From: Takakia lepidozioides | Lineage: Eukaryota > Streptophyta > Takakiopsida > Takakiales > Takakiaceae | DNA length: 64,000 nt | NCBI GenBank assembly: GCA_030704615.1 | Contig: CM060732.1 | Location: forward strand, 69,359,053-69,423,052 | Direction: 5' to 3' | In this document: positions 1 to 8,514 of the stretch, piece by piece | How positions within the stretch are numbered: position 1 is the first letter of the stretch | How the letters are laid out: each line of letters begins with the position of its first letter | The notes under the pieces: generated by a model | Told to the model about the DNA's origin: nothing | Database searches by the model: none | Seen by the model: the letters and a program-made list of their open reading frames with translations, nothing else | Translations under genes and position numbers: made by a program

Positions 1-1816
1 ATGTGTCGCACCCCAAAATGCCCCAACTCCTCATGGGCATGCCGCACTAACCGTGCCCGCTGGGTTGGGTGAGGCACAATCCTCACTCGACCATCCTCCC
101 ACACTCGGAGTAGGTATGTCCCCTCCCACTTGAACCTCTTGGCTCGTTGTAGGATCCGATCCCTCTCCTTGGCAGTCACAGTGGCTGTCGTGCCCCAAGT
201 GCGGAGATAGTCCAACACAGCTGAATCCTCATGTATATCTTTGGCGCCACCTTGCTCATTGCTGGCCTCAGGGTCCTCAGACACTCGGTCTACACTCATC
301 CCTGTTGTAGGTCCAACCCGGCCTTCCGCTGCCAAGATACACAAAAATGCAGATGCATGCCATCCGGGCACCATCTCCTCGTCCGTCTCACCATGCCACC
401 GAGCTCCAGTGTCATCCTGCTGGCCCGTGCATGGATTGCGACTCAACCTATCCGCATCCCGATTGACCAAACCCGGTCGATGCACAACCTGAAAGTCATA
501 CTCTTGAAGTATGAGTGCCCACCGTGCAAGCTTCCCCGTAAGCTTGTCTGACTCCATCAACCACTTGAGTGGCTGGTGATCCGTGACAAGGGTGAAGAGA
601 TTGTCATATAGATAGCACCTGAAGTGTGCCACGGCCCACACTGCATCTAAGCACTCTCCCTCATATGAGCTATACTTAGCCTCTACAGCGTTGTTCGAGC
701 GACTGACATAAGCCACTACGAACTCTTTTCCCTCATCATCCACTTGTGTGAGCACCGCTCCAAGCCCCAGCATGCTCCAATCTATATGCAGCTGAAAAGG
801 ACGCCCCCTGATAGGTCGTCTCAAGATGGGCGCCGAGGTCAACCTCGCCTTGAGCTCTTGGAAAGCTCATTCTTGCTCATCTTCCCACTGCCACTCCTGG
901 TCCACCTTGGTCAACTTGGTTAGAGCCTTTGCAATGGCACTAAATCCCTTGACAAACCGTCTATAATAGTTTGCCAACCCAATGAAAGCTCGAACTCGGC
1001 TCACATCCGTGGGGCGTGGAATCTGTGCAATGGCCTCTACCTTAGTCTGCTGTACCCCCAATCCTCCAGGATATATCATGTGACCCAGATACTCAATCTG
1101 GTTGTGGAAAAACTTGCACTTCCCTGGATGTAACTTCAATCCGCGCACCCTCAAGCGCTCAAATACCACCTGAAGGTGTCTCTCATGCTCCTCCACCGTA
1201 GCACTAAAGATGATGATATCATCTATGTAGCACCGAGCAAACTCCACCCTGCTAGAATCCTGTCCATGACTCTCTGAAACTCTGTAGGAGCGTTCTTAAG
1301 CCCAAATGGTAAGAACCGCCACTGGTATAGGCAATCCTTCCAGTGCTCATTGATCCCCCAGAATGTCGTCTTCTGCTTATCCGCCTCCTTGATCGGCAAC
1401 TGGTGATATTCGGATCGTAAATCCAAAGTGCTAAAGACCTTGGCATGCCCAATGGCATCAAAGATCTCCTCTGGTGTTGGCATGGCATACCTATCGGACT
1501 TGGTCTGACGATTTACAGACCGGTAATCACCGCACATATGTCTCTCCGTCCAATTGCCATAGACATCCTTCTTGGCTGGCATCACTGTGGCTGAAGCATA
1601 CTCTCCACCAGATAGCTCCACCAAACCAGCCTCCCAGAGGTCCTGAGTTCTCATCTGAATCAAGGACCTCTCCATGTCACTGTATCTATAGGGTCTCCGA
1701 AAGATTGGCGTGTCAGTGGCCAATTCAATGCGAATCTCTTGACCCTTCAGTGCTCCCAAGTCCTTCAACTGAAGGCAAAGCAGTTTATGTAAGCCCTCAA
1801 GAACCGCCGTATACAT
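1..1816 (-). pseudogene. Ty3/gypsy pol: reverse transcriptase, RNase H, start of integrase
   Basis: Two overlapping frames (1,816-1,223 and 1,247-867) give a gypsy RT. Visible marks are the FRRPYRYS entry, TLDLRSEYHQ, the FLPFGLKNAPTEFQRVMD block and the catalytic YIDDIIIFS (YxDD), followed by the connection domain with YYRRF. Translation continues past an in-frame TGA at 867-869, probably a former Trp codon, into RNase H (DWSMLGLGAVL, then VTDHQPLKWL) and reaches an integrase zinc region (HEELGHFGVRH) at the left edge. The frameshift near 1,240 falls just before YIDD. It is a dead copy, but every catalytic block outside the lesions is recognisable. Assignment to Ty3/gypsy is firm; the lineage inside it was not decided. 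Confidence 0.9.
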
Positions 1817-1926
1817 CGTCTCTCTCCTCCGGTGACTATGGGTCCAACATCAGGCTCCCAGTTGTCCTCCGTGACTGCAACCTTGAGTCCAGCAGGCTTA
1901 GAGGTAGAAGACGCGTCCCGTGGTTG

Positions 1927-3087
1927 CTATGCTGCAACCTCTTGAGCAGTGACCACTGCCTGCTCTGTCAGTGACAATGTCTCATCCTGCCCCATCATCC
2001 CATCCTTGAGGACCTCCTCAACCCGAGAAAAATCCCCAACCTCATCCATCACGGCTGCCTTGGCTGCCAACTCCTTTTGAACCTCGAGCACCTCCCACGT
2101 GTGCCATGGATGCGGCCTGCACCTCGTGGTCCTCACCTGTTCGTCCCCACACGCTGCCTGTACCGTCTCGGTAGGCAGGGAGACCATCAAGGGAAGTGTA
2201 CTCCGTACTCGGCGCTGCTCAGCCATAGCCAAGCTGATAATCCAGGTCAAGCAATTGAGATCCATTGCTTGCCCCAATACCTGACGATGTGATGCCTTAG
2301 AAAGAGATGGCACCGCCGTGGTACCAGTGGTAAAACCCATCGCCCGCTCGCGCTCGTCAGCATTGGGCTCCACTAATTGGTGCAACTGGCTATCCCACAA
2401 GAGGCCAGGTCCACCATCCCAAAAAGCATGGGATCCTGGAAAACTGAGCAGTATAGGCAATGCGGCTCGTGGGTGACCCACCTTATTGACCACTGCCAAA
2501 GGTGATCGGTCATCGTGTCTCACACGCTGAGACTGTCTCCCTATGTCCAAAATGCTATCCACCGTCAAATGTGGTGGCCGTTGCACCCCATCAAATGCAC
2601 GCTTGAGCAGTGCATGTGGCATCAAGTTGGTCCACCATAGTCGTGGGCGATGAGCCCGTGACCCCACTGCTGCTGCATCCAGCAACACTGCTAACCCAAG
2701 CCAAGACCGCACTTGATGCACACTGGCCATCACCTTGGCCCGAGAATCACCCATCAATGGCACATTCTCCAAGATATATGCTGGAGAGTCTGTCTGCTGA
2801 AGTTGTAAATAGCGTAGGACCCTCAACATTTCCCAAAACAGGCGTGACCTTGAGTCGTGTAACCCATTGCCATGCCCGGCTGATGAATGCCCTTAGCAGG
2901 GCCAACCTGCCACTACAAAGTGAATAGGGTCAACCCGCCCCAAACCATGCGCCCCCAGCAAAGAGATGTCTGCTGACAATGCTTGTTGGTATCCACGAAC
3001 TGCAGACACTGGCAACAAATCAGGGTACTGCTGCACCAATTGAGCAACATGACGCAGTGAGACGCGTCGTGCAGTTTCATTTGCCAT
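1927..3087 (-). pseudogene. C5 cytosine DNA methyltransferase domain inside a gypsy polyprotein
   Basis: Enzymes of this family move a methyl group from S-adenosylmethionine to carbon 5 of cytosine in DNA. Reading 3,087 to 2,893 and on through 2,829 to 1,927, the motifs come in family order: FVVAGWPC, then a stop, then GHSSAG (motif IV, PCQ loop, Q codon now TAA); ILENVP (motif VI, ENV); SRAHRPRLWW (motif VIII-like); ERERAMGFTTG and LGQAMDLN (motifs IX and X). Motif I, the SAM-binding FxGxG block, should lie just upstream but is cut off at about 3,088. The arrangement of the late motifs resembles DNMT3/DRM-type enzymes more than DNMT1. C5 methyltransferases in retrotransposons have been reported from dinoflagellates and charophyte algae (de Mendoza and colleagues, 2018, from memory). 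The copy is inactive: truncated, with a stop at the catalytic loop. Confidence 0.85.
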
Positions 3088-3090
3088 TGT

Positions 3091-3493
3091 TGTGGGACGA
3101 CATGGAGGAGATGTATGGAGCTACCAAAGGGCCTCGTAGGTACTCTGTAGCTATGGGCACAATCGAGTTGGATGACTTTATCCAGGAGTTTGACAGCTGG
3201 TGTGATTTGCAGCAGATGCGCAATCCACAGCTGTTCACCCTATTCATGGCGTGGAAGAGACTGTTTCAGCATTTGGAAGGCCCGCCTAAAGACGATTACC
3301 ACGAGTTCAGGCGAGGACATGAAGCAGAGATTGAGGAGTGAAGGATGTATTGGTCACCTGACTACGTCTCCAGTACTCGAGGCACGACGCGACCAGTAGC
3401 TGCATCAGCACCAATATCTCCCACTGCCAGCACTAGTAGTGGAACAAGTAGTGCCGGTACTTCTGCAGGTGCTCCCTCGCTGCTTAGCATCTG
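3091..3493 (+). pseudogene. C-terminal gag fragment of a gag-only LTR element
   Basis: The frame LLWDDMEEMYG to HEAEIEE, followed by a TGA at 3,339-3,341 and continuing in the same frame to a Ser/Thr/Ala-rich tail ending in SLLSI and a stop at 3,493, has the look of a retrotransposon gag: a helical core with Trp and acidic residues (ELDDFIQEFDSWCDLQ, FMAWKRLFQHLEG). It is followed within about 10 bases by a purine tract and an LTR-like start, so nothing of pol lies between gag and the 3' LTR. That is the layout of non-autonomous, gag-only elements, or of an internal deletion. The 5' end abuts the methyltransferase relic at 3,088. I do not recognise the gag lineage. Confidence 0.5.
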
Positions 3494-3503
3494 AGTGTAC
3501 TTA

Positions 3504-3519
3504 TGGAGGGAGAGTAGGA
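3504..3519 (+). other. polypurine tract
   Basis: A run of mainly A and G ending GGAGGGAGAGTAGGA lies immediately before a TG that opens the putative LTR at 3,520. This is the usual primer for plus-strand DNA synthesis in LTR elements. Confidence 0.5.
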
Positions 3520-3830
3520 TGTTGTGGGGTGGAGTCCCCATAGCTTGGGGTGCCCCTGGCTCGACTCTTATTTTAACGAGTGAGTGTATTGTATTTCGTG
3601 TTTTCGTGTCAAGAGACAGTGTGAGTTTAGTTTTCATTTCACGAGAGAGAGATGAGCCGCACGACTGACGAGCTCGTGAAGATAAGATGGTTCAGGTGTC
3701 AAGCTAAACTTGACACCTGACTTAACACTTGAACTAATTCCAAGTGTTAAATACAAATAACTAGATTTATTCTAGTTAGTTTCACACTGTGTTTATTTAA
3801 CTTGACACCACGTTGTGGGGCACTAATGCA
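3520..3830 (+). repeat. LTR-like sequence (3' LTR of the gag-only element)
   Basis: The sequence begins TGTTGTGGGG straight after the purine tract. It contains three strong hairpins (3,692-3,778) and runs to about 3,830, where a CA near ACTAATGCA could be the end. No second copy is present in the window to confirm the limits, so the right boundary is a guess. Confidence 0.4.
3692..3778. repeat. three consecutive perfect inverted repeats
   Basis: Three hairpins follow one another. Arms TCAGGTGTCAAG at 3,692-3,703 and 3,709-3,720 pair over 12 bp with a 5-nt loop. Arms TTAACACTTG at 3,722-3,731 and 3,741-3,750 pair over 10 bp with a 9-nt loop. Arms TAACTAGA at 3,758-3,765 and 3,771-3,778 pair over 8 bp with a 5-nt loop. 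They lie in the LTR-like region. Confidence 0.85.
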
Positions 3831-5086
3831 TTTGACTATGGCTCTGTATGGAGACTTTGGCTCTGGATTTGACTTTGGCTTTGGCACTTGTATGCAGGAG
3901 CATTTCTAACAGCGAAGTGCAGCAATAGATCCACCGCAGTTGCTGCCACCACACTGAAGCAGGTCTGTCCTTCCTCACAGCTCGGTCTTCTCTTCAAAAT
4001 CATACTGTTGCCGCGGACTTCGTCCCTGAAAGTTCTATTTCCTTCTAGGTGGTTGTTTGAGGCTTTGCAAAATGCTCGCCAGCTTGCCAGTGGATTCTCT
4101 CTCACCATTTTCGATTTCAACACTTCAACCTTCCTTCAACTTCCAGGAATGCCCTAGGCTGGCTCCCGCTTGTATGTTTGAAAGGGTCTATATGAGTCCT
4201 CCGACAATTGCGCGAAGTGAGAACAAGTGAGAAAAGACCAAGGTAGATGACCATCATTGCTGGATAGGTACTGACAGCCATAAGAAATCCCTTTGACACT
4301 CATTCTAGTCAGAATGTAGTCAGAATGGGAATTTTCTAGATCTGAAAACAGTGGATCAGTGTAAACATTGAGGGACCCTTTCTCTGTACATTTTCTCTAC
4401 AAGGGGCATCTAAGACACAACCATTTCTTCAGATGCGGGAACGGAGTCTCACATGATGAGTCGTGCATTCATGGATGCAACTCGGAGTTCCAGGAGCTGG
4501 AGGCAGTACCAACTACAGCTATTGTGGAGGGTCCACTGGAGCCAGCTGTAGCAGTTTCCTCTCCTTTGCCGGAGGTCTCTGATGAGCCCCTCAAACTCTT
4601 TTTCACTGTAGGTCAATTTTTGACAAAGTCTCCATCTCTGCTTTTGCTTTTATCTTCCTGTAGTGGAGTGTTACAAACTGGAGTTCTGGGTGATGGCTTC
4701 AAGGTGAGGTTAAGCATAGTCTTGGAGGTACAGTCCCCTCTTCCCTCTTCTCTTCTCTCTGGAGATTTTCTCTACAAGCACAAGTTAGTTTGATGATGGT
4801 TGCTATGGTTGAGAAATGATTTGTGTAGTGTTTTTGTGTGGAAGCAGAATGCAGTTTGTGTGAACAACACCGAATTACCACCATCAACAGCCTCACGGCC
4901 ATTAGGAGGACGGTGTCCATGATGCACTCTTCCGGCTGTTAGAGGTTACTCTTCCTTTCTGCTGCTTCTAGTTGTGTTGTAATCCTATCGAGACACCGTT
5001 AACATTGGAATAGGGCCCTGATGCCCGCAGGACATTGCTGGTGCCTGTTTATTCTTAGTTACAGATTTATGCGTTTGTGGGTAGAG
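3831..5086. other. intergenic, no gene recognised
   Basis: There are open frames on both strands, the longest about 140 codons at 4,368-4,793. None shows a domain, splice pattern or compositional bias that I can support. The region ends at the LTR start at 5,087. Confidence 0.5.
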
Positions 5087-6074
5087 TGTTAGAGGACTGT
5101 CGGGGACTTAGACACTTATACGGGATCTGTAGGGTACCCTTAATTTTTGCACAGACTGAGACCAACAGGAGCCTTAGGGGTGACAGCAGCGCACTGTAGA
5201 GGGGGGTTACACAGCCCGACACAGTAGTCACAGCCGACACAGCCAACACAGCCCGTCACAGTCATCACAGCCGACACAGCCAACACAGCCCGTTACAGTC
5301 GTCACAGCAGACACAGCCGACATAGCCCGTCACAGCCATCACAGCCCGACACAGCCCGACACAGCCGACATAGCCACACAGCCAGTCACAGCCCGACACA
5401 GCCAAACACAGTCGCACAGCCAGTCACAGCTCGTCACAGTTTCACACAGCCAGTCACAGCTTGACACAGTTGTCACGATCATAGGGAACAGAGAGCAGGA
5501 CAGGGAACGACTGTGGGGAACAACACCTGCGAAGGGAACATGTTAGTTCACAGACGACGGTTAGAACCACGGGTAGGAAGATAAAGGGGGAAGGGAGATC
5601 ATTTGAGGAGGACTTCTTGGTCATGGAGGAGAGGGGATCGGGCAGAGATTAAGAACGGAAGTGAAGATAGAGAGATGATGAGTAGATGCTTGTTATATGC
5701 AAGGCTGTACTGTAATGATTGTAGAGCAGATTAGAGACACAATGGCTTCGGCCTGATACCTGATAAATCATACTCGGATACTTTTACGATACAATCACAC
5801 TGTGTAGAGAGATCTGAGTGAAGCTGTGGAATGAATGGATGAGTTGATGGAATCCAATAGATTGATAAAGCAAACTGATACTTAATTATAAATGGTAAGG
5901 TAGCTAACATGAATGCCAAAAGGGAAACAAATAGGAATCACCCCCATGATACACTAGCTGTAGGTCATGACTGATTGTTCTGCGCGGGCTGAGTACTTAG
6001 AGATTTCCAACTCTTCTATCTTGGAGTTTTCGCCTCGAATAGCGAAGGGATGGGTGAGTAAAAGCAGCGCGACA
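5087..6074 (+). repeat. 5' LTR of the 5,087-14,644 element
   Basis: The LTR opens TGTTAGAGG at 5,087 and closes GCGCGACA at 6,074, two bases before the PBS. Its first 300 bases recur at 54,447-54,764, where they follow a polypurine tract. That fixes the left border as a true LTR start. The LTR contains a CACAGCC minisatellite. Confidence 0.88.
5209..5477. repeat. CACAGCC-type minisatellite within the LTR
   Basis: Variants of ACACAGCC separated by CGA, AAC, AGT or CAT are repeated some 25 times. The same block, with unit gains and losses, is present in the LTR copy at 54,565-54,764. A related run appears in the coding sequence at the end of integrase (12,690-12,810). Confidence 0.9.
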
Positions 6075-6076
6075 TT

Positions 6077-6094
6077 TGGCGACCATACTGGGGA
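6077..6094 (+). other. primer-binding site
   Basis: TGGCGACCATACTGGGGA lies two bases after the LTR end. TGGCG...GGGGA is the form of PBS expected of Tat/Athila-type elements that prime from a tRNA 3' end. A decayed copy of the same site occurs on the minus strand near 42,790. Confidence 0.75.
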
Positions 6095-6102
6095 CCTGAG
6101 TC

Positions 6103-6576
6103 ATGAAGGAAGAAAGATTGTCCAAACAATTCTTTCAAAGGTTCTTGGAATTGCCAGACGGTTGTAAAGAAAATATTCTTAAGCGAGTGCATGATGCTGA
6201 TCCGGAATGGGGTCTGGAGAAAGGAGTGATAAAGATTTATCAGGTAGCCTGTAGAGGAAGAGCACGTTGGTTACCAACATTGGTTTATGTGATAGCATTG
6301 CTATCCATTAAGCGAGTAGAGTTTGAAGGCTGGGAAGAAAGAAAGGTGAATGTTTATACTCATATGCATGAAGAGCTTGTACTGGTAAAGAATTGGATTC
6401 CAAAAGATATTTTGTGGATCAAACTCACACCAAGAACAGCTTTTCAGACTTGTTTGCCATATGGTTATATGGTAACGGAGACTTCAAGTATAGCCAAGGG
6501 TGCATTGAAGCTTGAAAGAAACCCAGGCATATACGAGAGATATTACATAAGAGAGTTTTGGTTATTGCCACATTAA
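6103..6576 (+). CDS. leader ORF 1 of the gypsy element (157 aa)
   Basis: The frame opens nine bases after the PBS with MKEERLSKQFF and closes at 6,576. It is Lys/Glu rich in its first half (LPDGCKENILKRVHDADPEW) and has no zinc knuckle or known catalytic motif that I can see. Parts of it (VYVIALLSIKRVEFE, KNWIPKDILWIKLTPRT) are found again at 42,316-42,540, so this leader belongs to the family and is not a chance frame. It probably forms the N-terminal part of a long gag now split by stops. Function is unknown. Confidence 0.6.
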   Translation: MKEERLSKQFFQRFLELPDGCKENILKRVHDADPEWGLEKGVIKIYQVACRGRARWLPTLVYVIALLSIKRVEFEGWEERKVNVYTHMHEELVLVKNWIPKDILWIKLTPRTAFQTCLPYGYMVTETSSIAKGALKLERNPGIYERYYIREFWLLPH

Positions 6577-6597
6577 AAGAAATGAAAGACATGGGAC

Positions 6598-7059
6598 ATG
6601 AGTGATGAAAGAGAAGCTAGACGCCAGAGATATTCAGCAAAAAGAGAAAGCTATCTGAAAGCTAATTATCCATATCTTTGGGAGAGAGGAATAGACATAG
6701 GGGAATCATCTGGACCTCTCACACCATTAAGATCAAAGAGTACATCACCTATACCGGAAGAACTAGAGTTGGATGCCACTCCTTCTGTTTCTTTGCAAGA
6801 AAGATTAAGGGAATTGGTACAGGAAGAAGATCAATCACGAGGTGAAAGATCTGAGGTACATCCTTGGATAAAAGATTTGACAGAAATCTTTGATAAGAGT
6901 TGGCATGGAACACCAAAGCAGGAACTCCAGTTTCTGAAGCAGAAGGTGAAGAAGGAGAAGAGGATGTGGCAGCCAACGGAGAGTTCAGACTCTCCAACAC
7001 CATTACAGTTGAGTTACATGAGTGAAGAAGAAACCCAAGGGCAGAACTTGGGAGGATGA
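6598..7059 (+). CDS. leader ORF 2, charged (153 aa)
   Basis: The frame MSDEREARRQRYSAKRES onward is highly charged, with a predicted coiled or disordered tail rich in Glu and Lys (KQKVKKEKRMW). A second overlapping frame from 7,022 to 7,261 continues the acidic character (KKLEEEEYEEVDP) after a likely frameshift. The block sits between leader ORF 1 and the gag core and may be the linker part of the original gag. No domain is recognised. Confidence 0.5.
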   Translation: MSDEREARRQRYSAKRESYLKANYPYLWERGIDIGESSGPLTPLRSKSTSPIPEELELDATPSVSLQERLRELVQEEDQSRGERSEVHPWIKDLTEIFDKSWHGTPKQELQFLKQKVKKEKRMWQPTESSDSPTPLQLSYMSEEETQGQNLGG

Positions 7060-7382
7060 AAACAGAGAGAAGAAATTGGAAGAGGAAGAATATGAAGAAG
7101 TAGACCCAACAGCTGAGGTTGAGACTACAACCAGGACATCCCAACCCGTTGGACCTGGATCAAGTGGAGCACTTGGATCACAGGCCAACGAAGGTGTCGG
7201 CTCAGGGGATCAGGCGGGCTGCCTGGATCTGGCTCTGGGGGACAGGGAGTGTGGGAAGTAGTGCAACTGAAGCTGGGAATACTGTGAATATCGTGGGGCA
7301 GAAGGGGAGTGCCAAGCACCAGCAGGGAAGGGCACCAGCAAGGGTGCCAGCACCTGTCAGTGGGTAGAAGGTAGGGCCACAG

Positions 7383-8501
7383 ATGGCGTTACAACCAACA
7401 CGGGCAAAACCACCCTTTCCAATATATTCAGGAAAAGGGGATCCCAATGTACACATTAGCCAATTTGAGCACATGTGCATAGTGAACAATGAGAATGGCG
7501 ATGATGCCAAGATGAGACTGTTTCCTTGTTCACTTATCAAGAAAGCAAGTGAATGGTATGCAAGATTCCCTGATAATCATTTCCTAACCTGGAATGGCTT
7601 GAATACAGCATTTCGAAATAGGTTCAGGACAAGTAAAACTGAGGATGAAGTGTATGGAAGTTTACAACAGCTGAAGCAGAAGAAGCATGAAACTGTTGAA
7701 GAGTATATGGAGAAGATGGAATTGATGATGAAAAAGTTGGCTGCAGTACCAGCACCCGGTTTACAGAAGACTTGGTTTGTGAGTGGACTAAGACCAGAGT
7801 TGCAAAAGAAAGTGGATATGTTACCCCATAATACAGTGGAGGAGGCATTTGAAACTGCAAACAGAATTGAGCAATTGGGAATGCTCAGGAGAGAGAAAAA
7901 GGAAGATGAGGACTCTGAGGATGAGTCAGATGAAGAAGAAGAGCAAGAACTAAAAAGAAAGAGTAAGAGAAAAGAGATGTTGAAGAGGGATAACTATGAA
8001 AAAAAATTGGAAGAAATCTTGAAGAAGTATGCCACAGAGGCTGCAACAGATTGGAGGAAGGGTGTATGGTGTGCAAAGTGCCAGAATGAAGGCCATACCA
8101 CCACAGAATGCCACATGAAGGAGAAACACTGTACTATCTGTAAAATGGATAACCATTCTACTGAGAATTGTTACTACAACAGAAGGACAGCTGCAAGAGA
8201 ACCTAGGCAAGTAAGGGTGCATCAGGTGCAGCCCCAGCCAAGAAGAAACAATGATCAGGACCACTATGGTAGGTCTGGTGGTTATAACAATGGCATGGAA
8301 GGGAGAGGTAATTCAAGAGGGAATTACCAAGGAAATTCCAGAGGCAACTATCAGGGTAATCCAAGGGGGAATTACCAGTCCGGGAATCAGGATTATAGAA
8401 ATAATCCAAGAACAGACCAGGGCGAGGACCCAATGGTGAAGAGCTATGTTACTATTGTAATCAGCCAGGACATCGCAAGGCAGCCTGTTCATTCTGGATA
8501 G
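7383..8501 (+). CDS. gag: gag: capsid and nucleocapsid (372 aa)
   Basis: The first 170 residues match the retrotransposon gag capsid layout (FPIYSGKGDPNVHISQFEHM, then LIKKASEWYARFPDN, LTWNGLNTAFRNRF and LRPELQKKVDM). An acidic/basic stretch follows (about residues 175-215), then two perfect CCHC knuckles, CAKCQNEGHTTTEC and CTICKMDNHSTENC, and a Gly/Asn/Arg-rich tail with NSRGNYQG repeats. A third knuckle, CYYCNQPGHRKAAC, is present in the neighbouring frame at about 8,449-8,490. One base seems to have been lost near 8,438 (ATGGTGAAGAG), so the annotated frame ends in nonsense (SYVTIVISQ). The protein packages the element RNA in virus-like particles. Confidence 0.9.
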   Translation: MALQPTRAKPPFPIYSGKGDPNVHISQFEHMCIVNNENGDDAKMRLFPCSLIKKASEWYARFPDNHFLTWNGLNTAFRNRFRTSKTEDEVYGSLQQLKQKKHETVEEYMEKMELMMKKLAAVPAPGLQKTWFVSGLRPELQKKVDMLPHNTVEEAFETANRIEQLGMLRREKKEDEDSEDESDEEEEQELKRKSKRKEMLKRDNYEKKLEEILKKYATEAATDWRKGVWCAKCQNEGHTTTECHMKEKHCTICKMDNHSTENCYYNRRTAAREPRQVRVHQVQPQPRRNNDQDHYGRSGGYNNGMEGRGNSRGNYQGNSRGNYQGNPRGNYQSGNQDYRNNPRTDQGEDPMVKSYVTIVISQDIARQPVHSG

Positions 8502-8514
8502 ACACCAGAATGAG

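Larger units (their letters stand above)
1..3088 (-). mobile_element. Ty3/gypsy retrotransposon fragment carrying a C5 DNA methyltransferase
   Basis: Read on the minus strand, this stretch gives one decayed polyprotein in the order C5 cytosine methyltransferase, linker, reverse transcriptase, RNase H and the zinc-binding start of integrase. The rest of integrase lies off the left edge. The upstream end is cut at about 3,088, where a plus-strand gag fragment of another element begins, so gag, protease and the 5' LTR are missing. The coding frame is broken by stops near 2,892, 1,927 and 867 and by a frameshift near 1,770. The methyltransferase frame runs through its stop into sequence that reads smoothly into the RT, which shows that the two were one polyprotein. 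LTRs were not found inside the window. Confidence 0.85.

Noticed and set aside
3088-3105. LTR end of the DNMT element (ACAACA on the minus strand)
   Set aside because: It resembles an LTR terminus but no primer-binding site follows and the bases belong to the gag frame on the other strand.
4368-4793. 141-codon plus-strand frame
   Set aside because: No domain, splice support or homologous copy in the window; composition is like the surrounding intergenic DNA.
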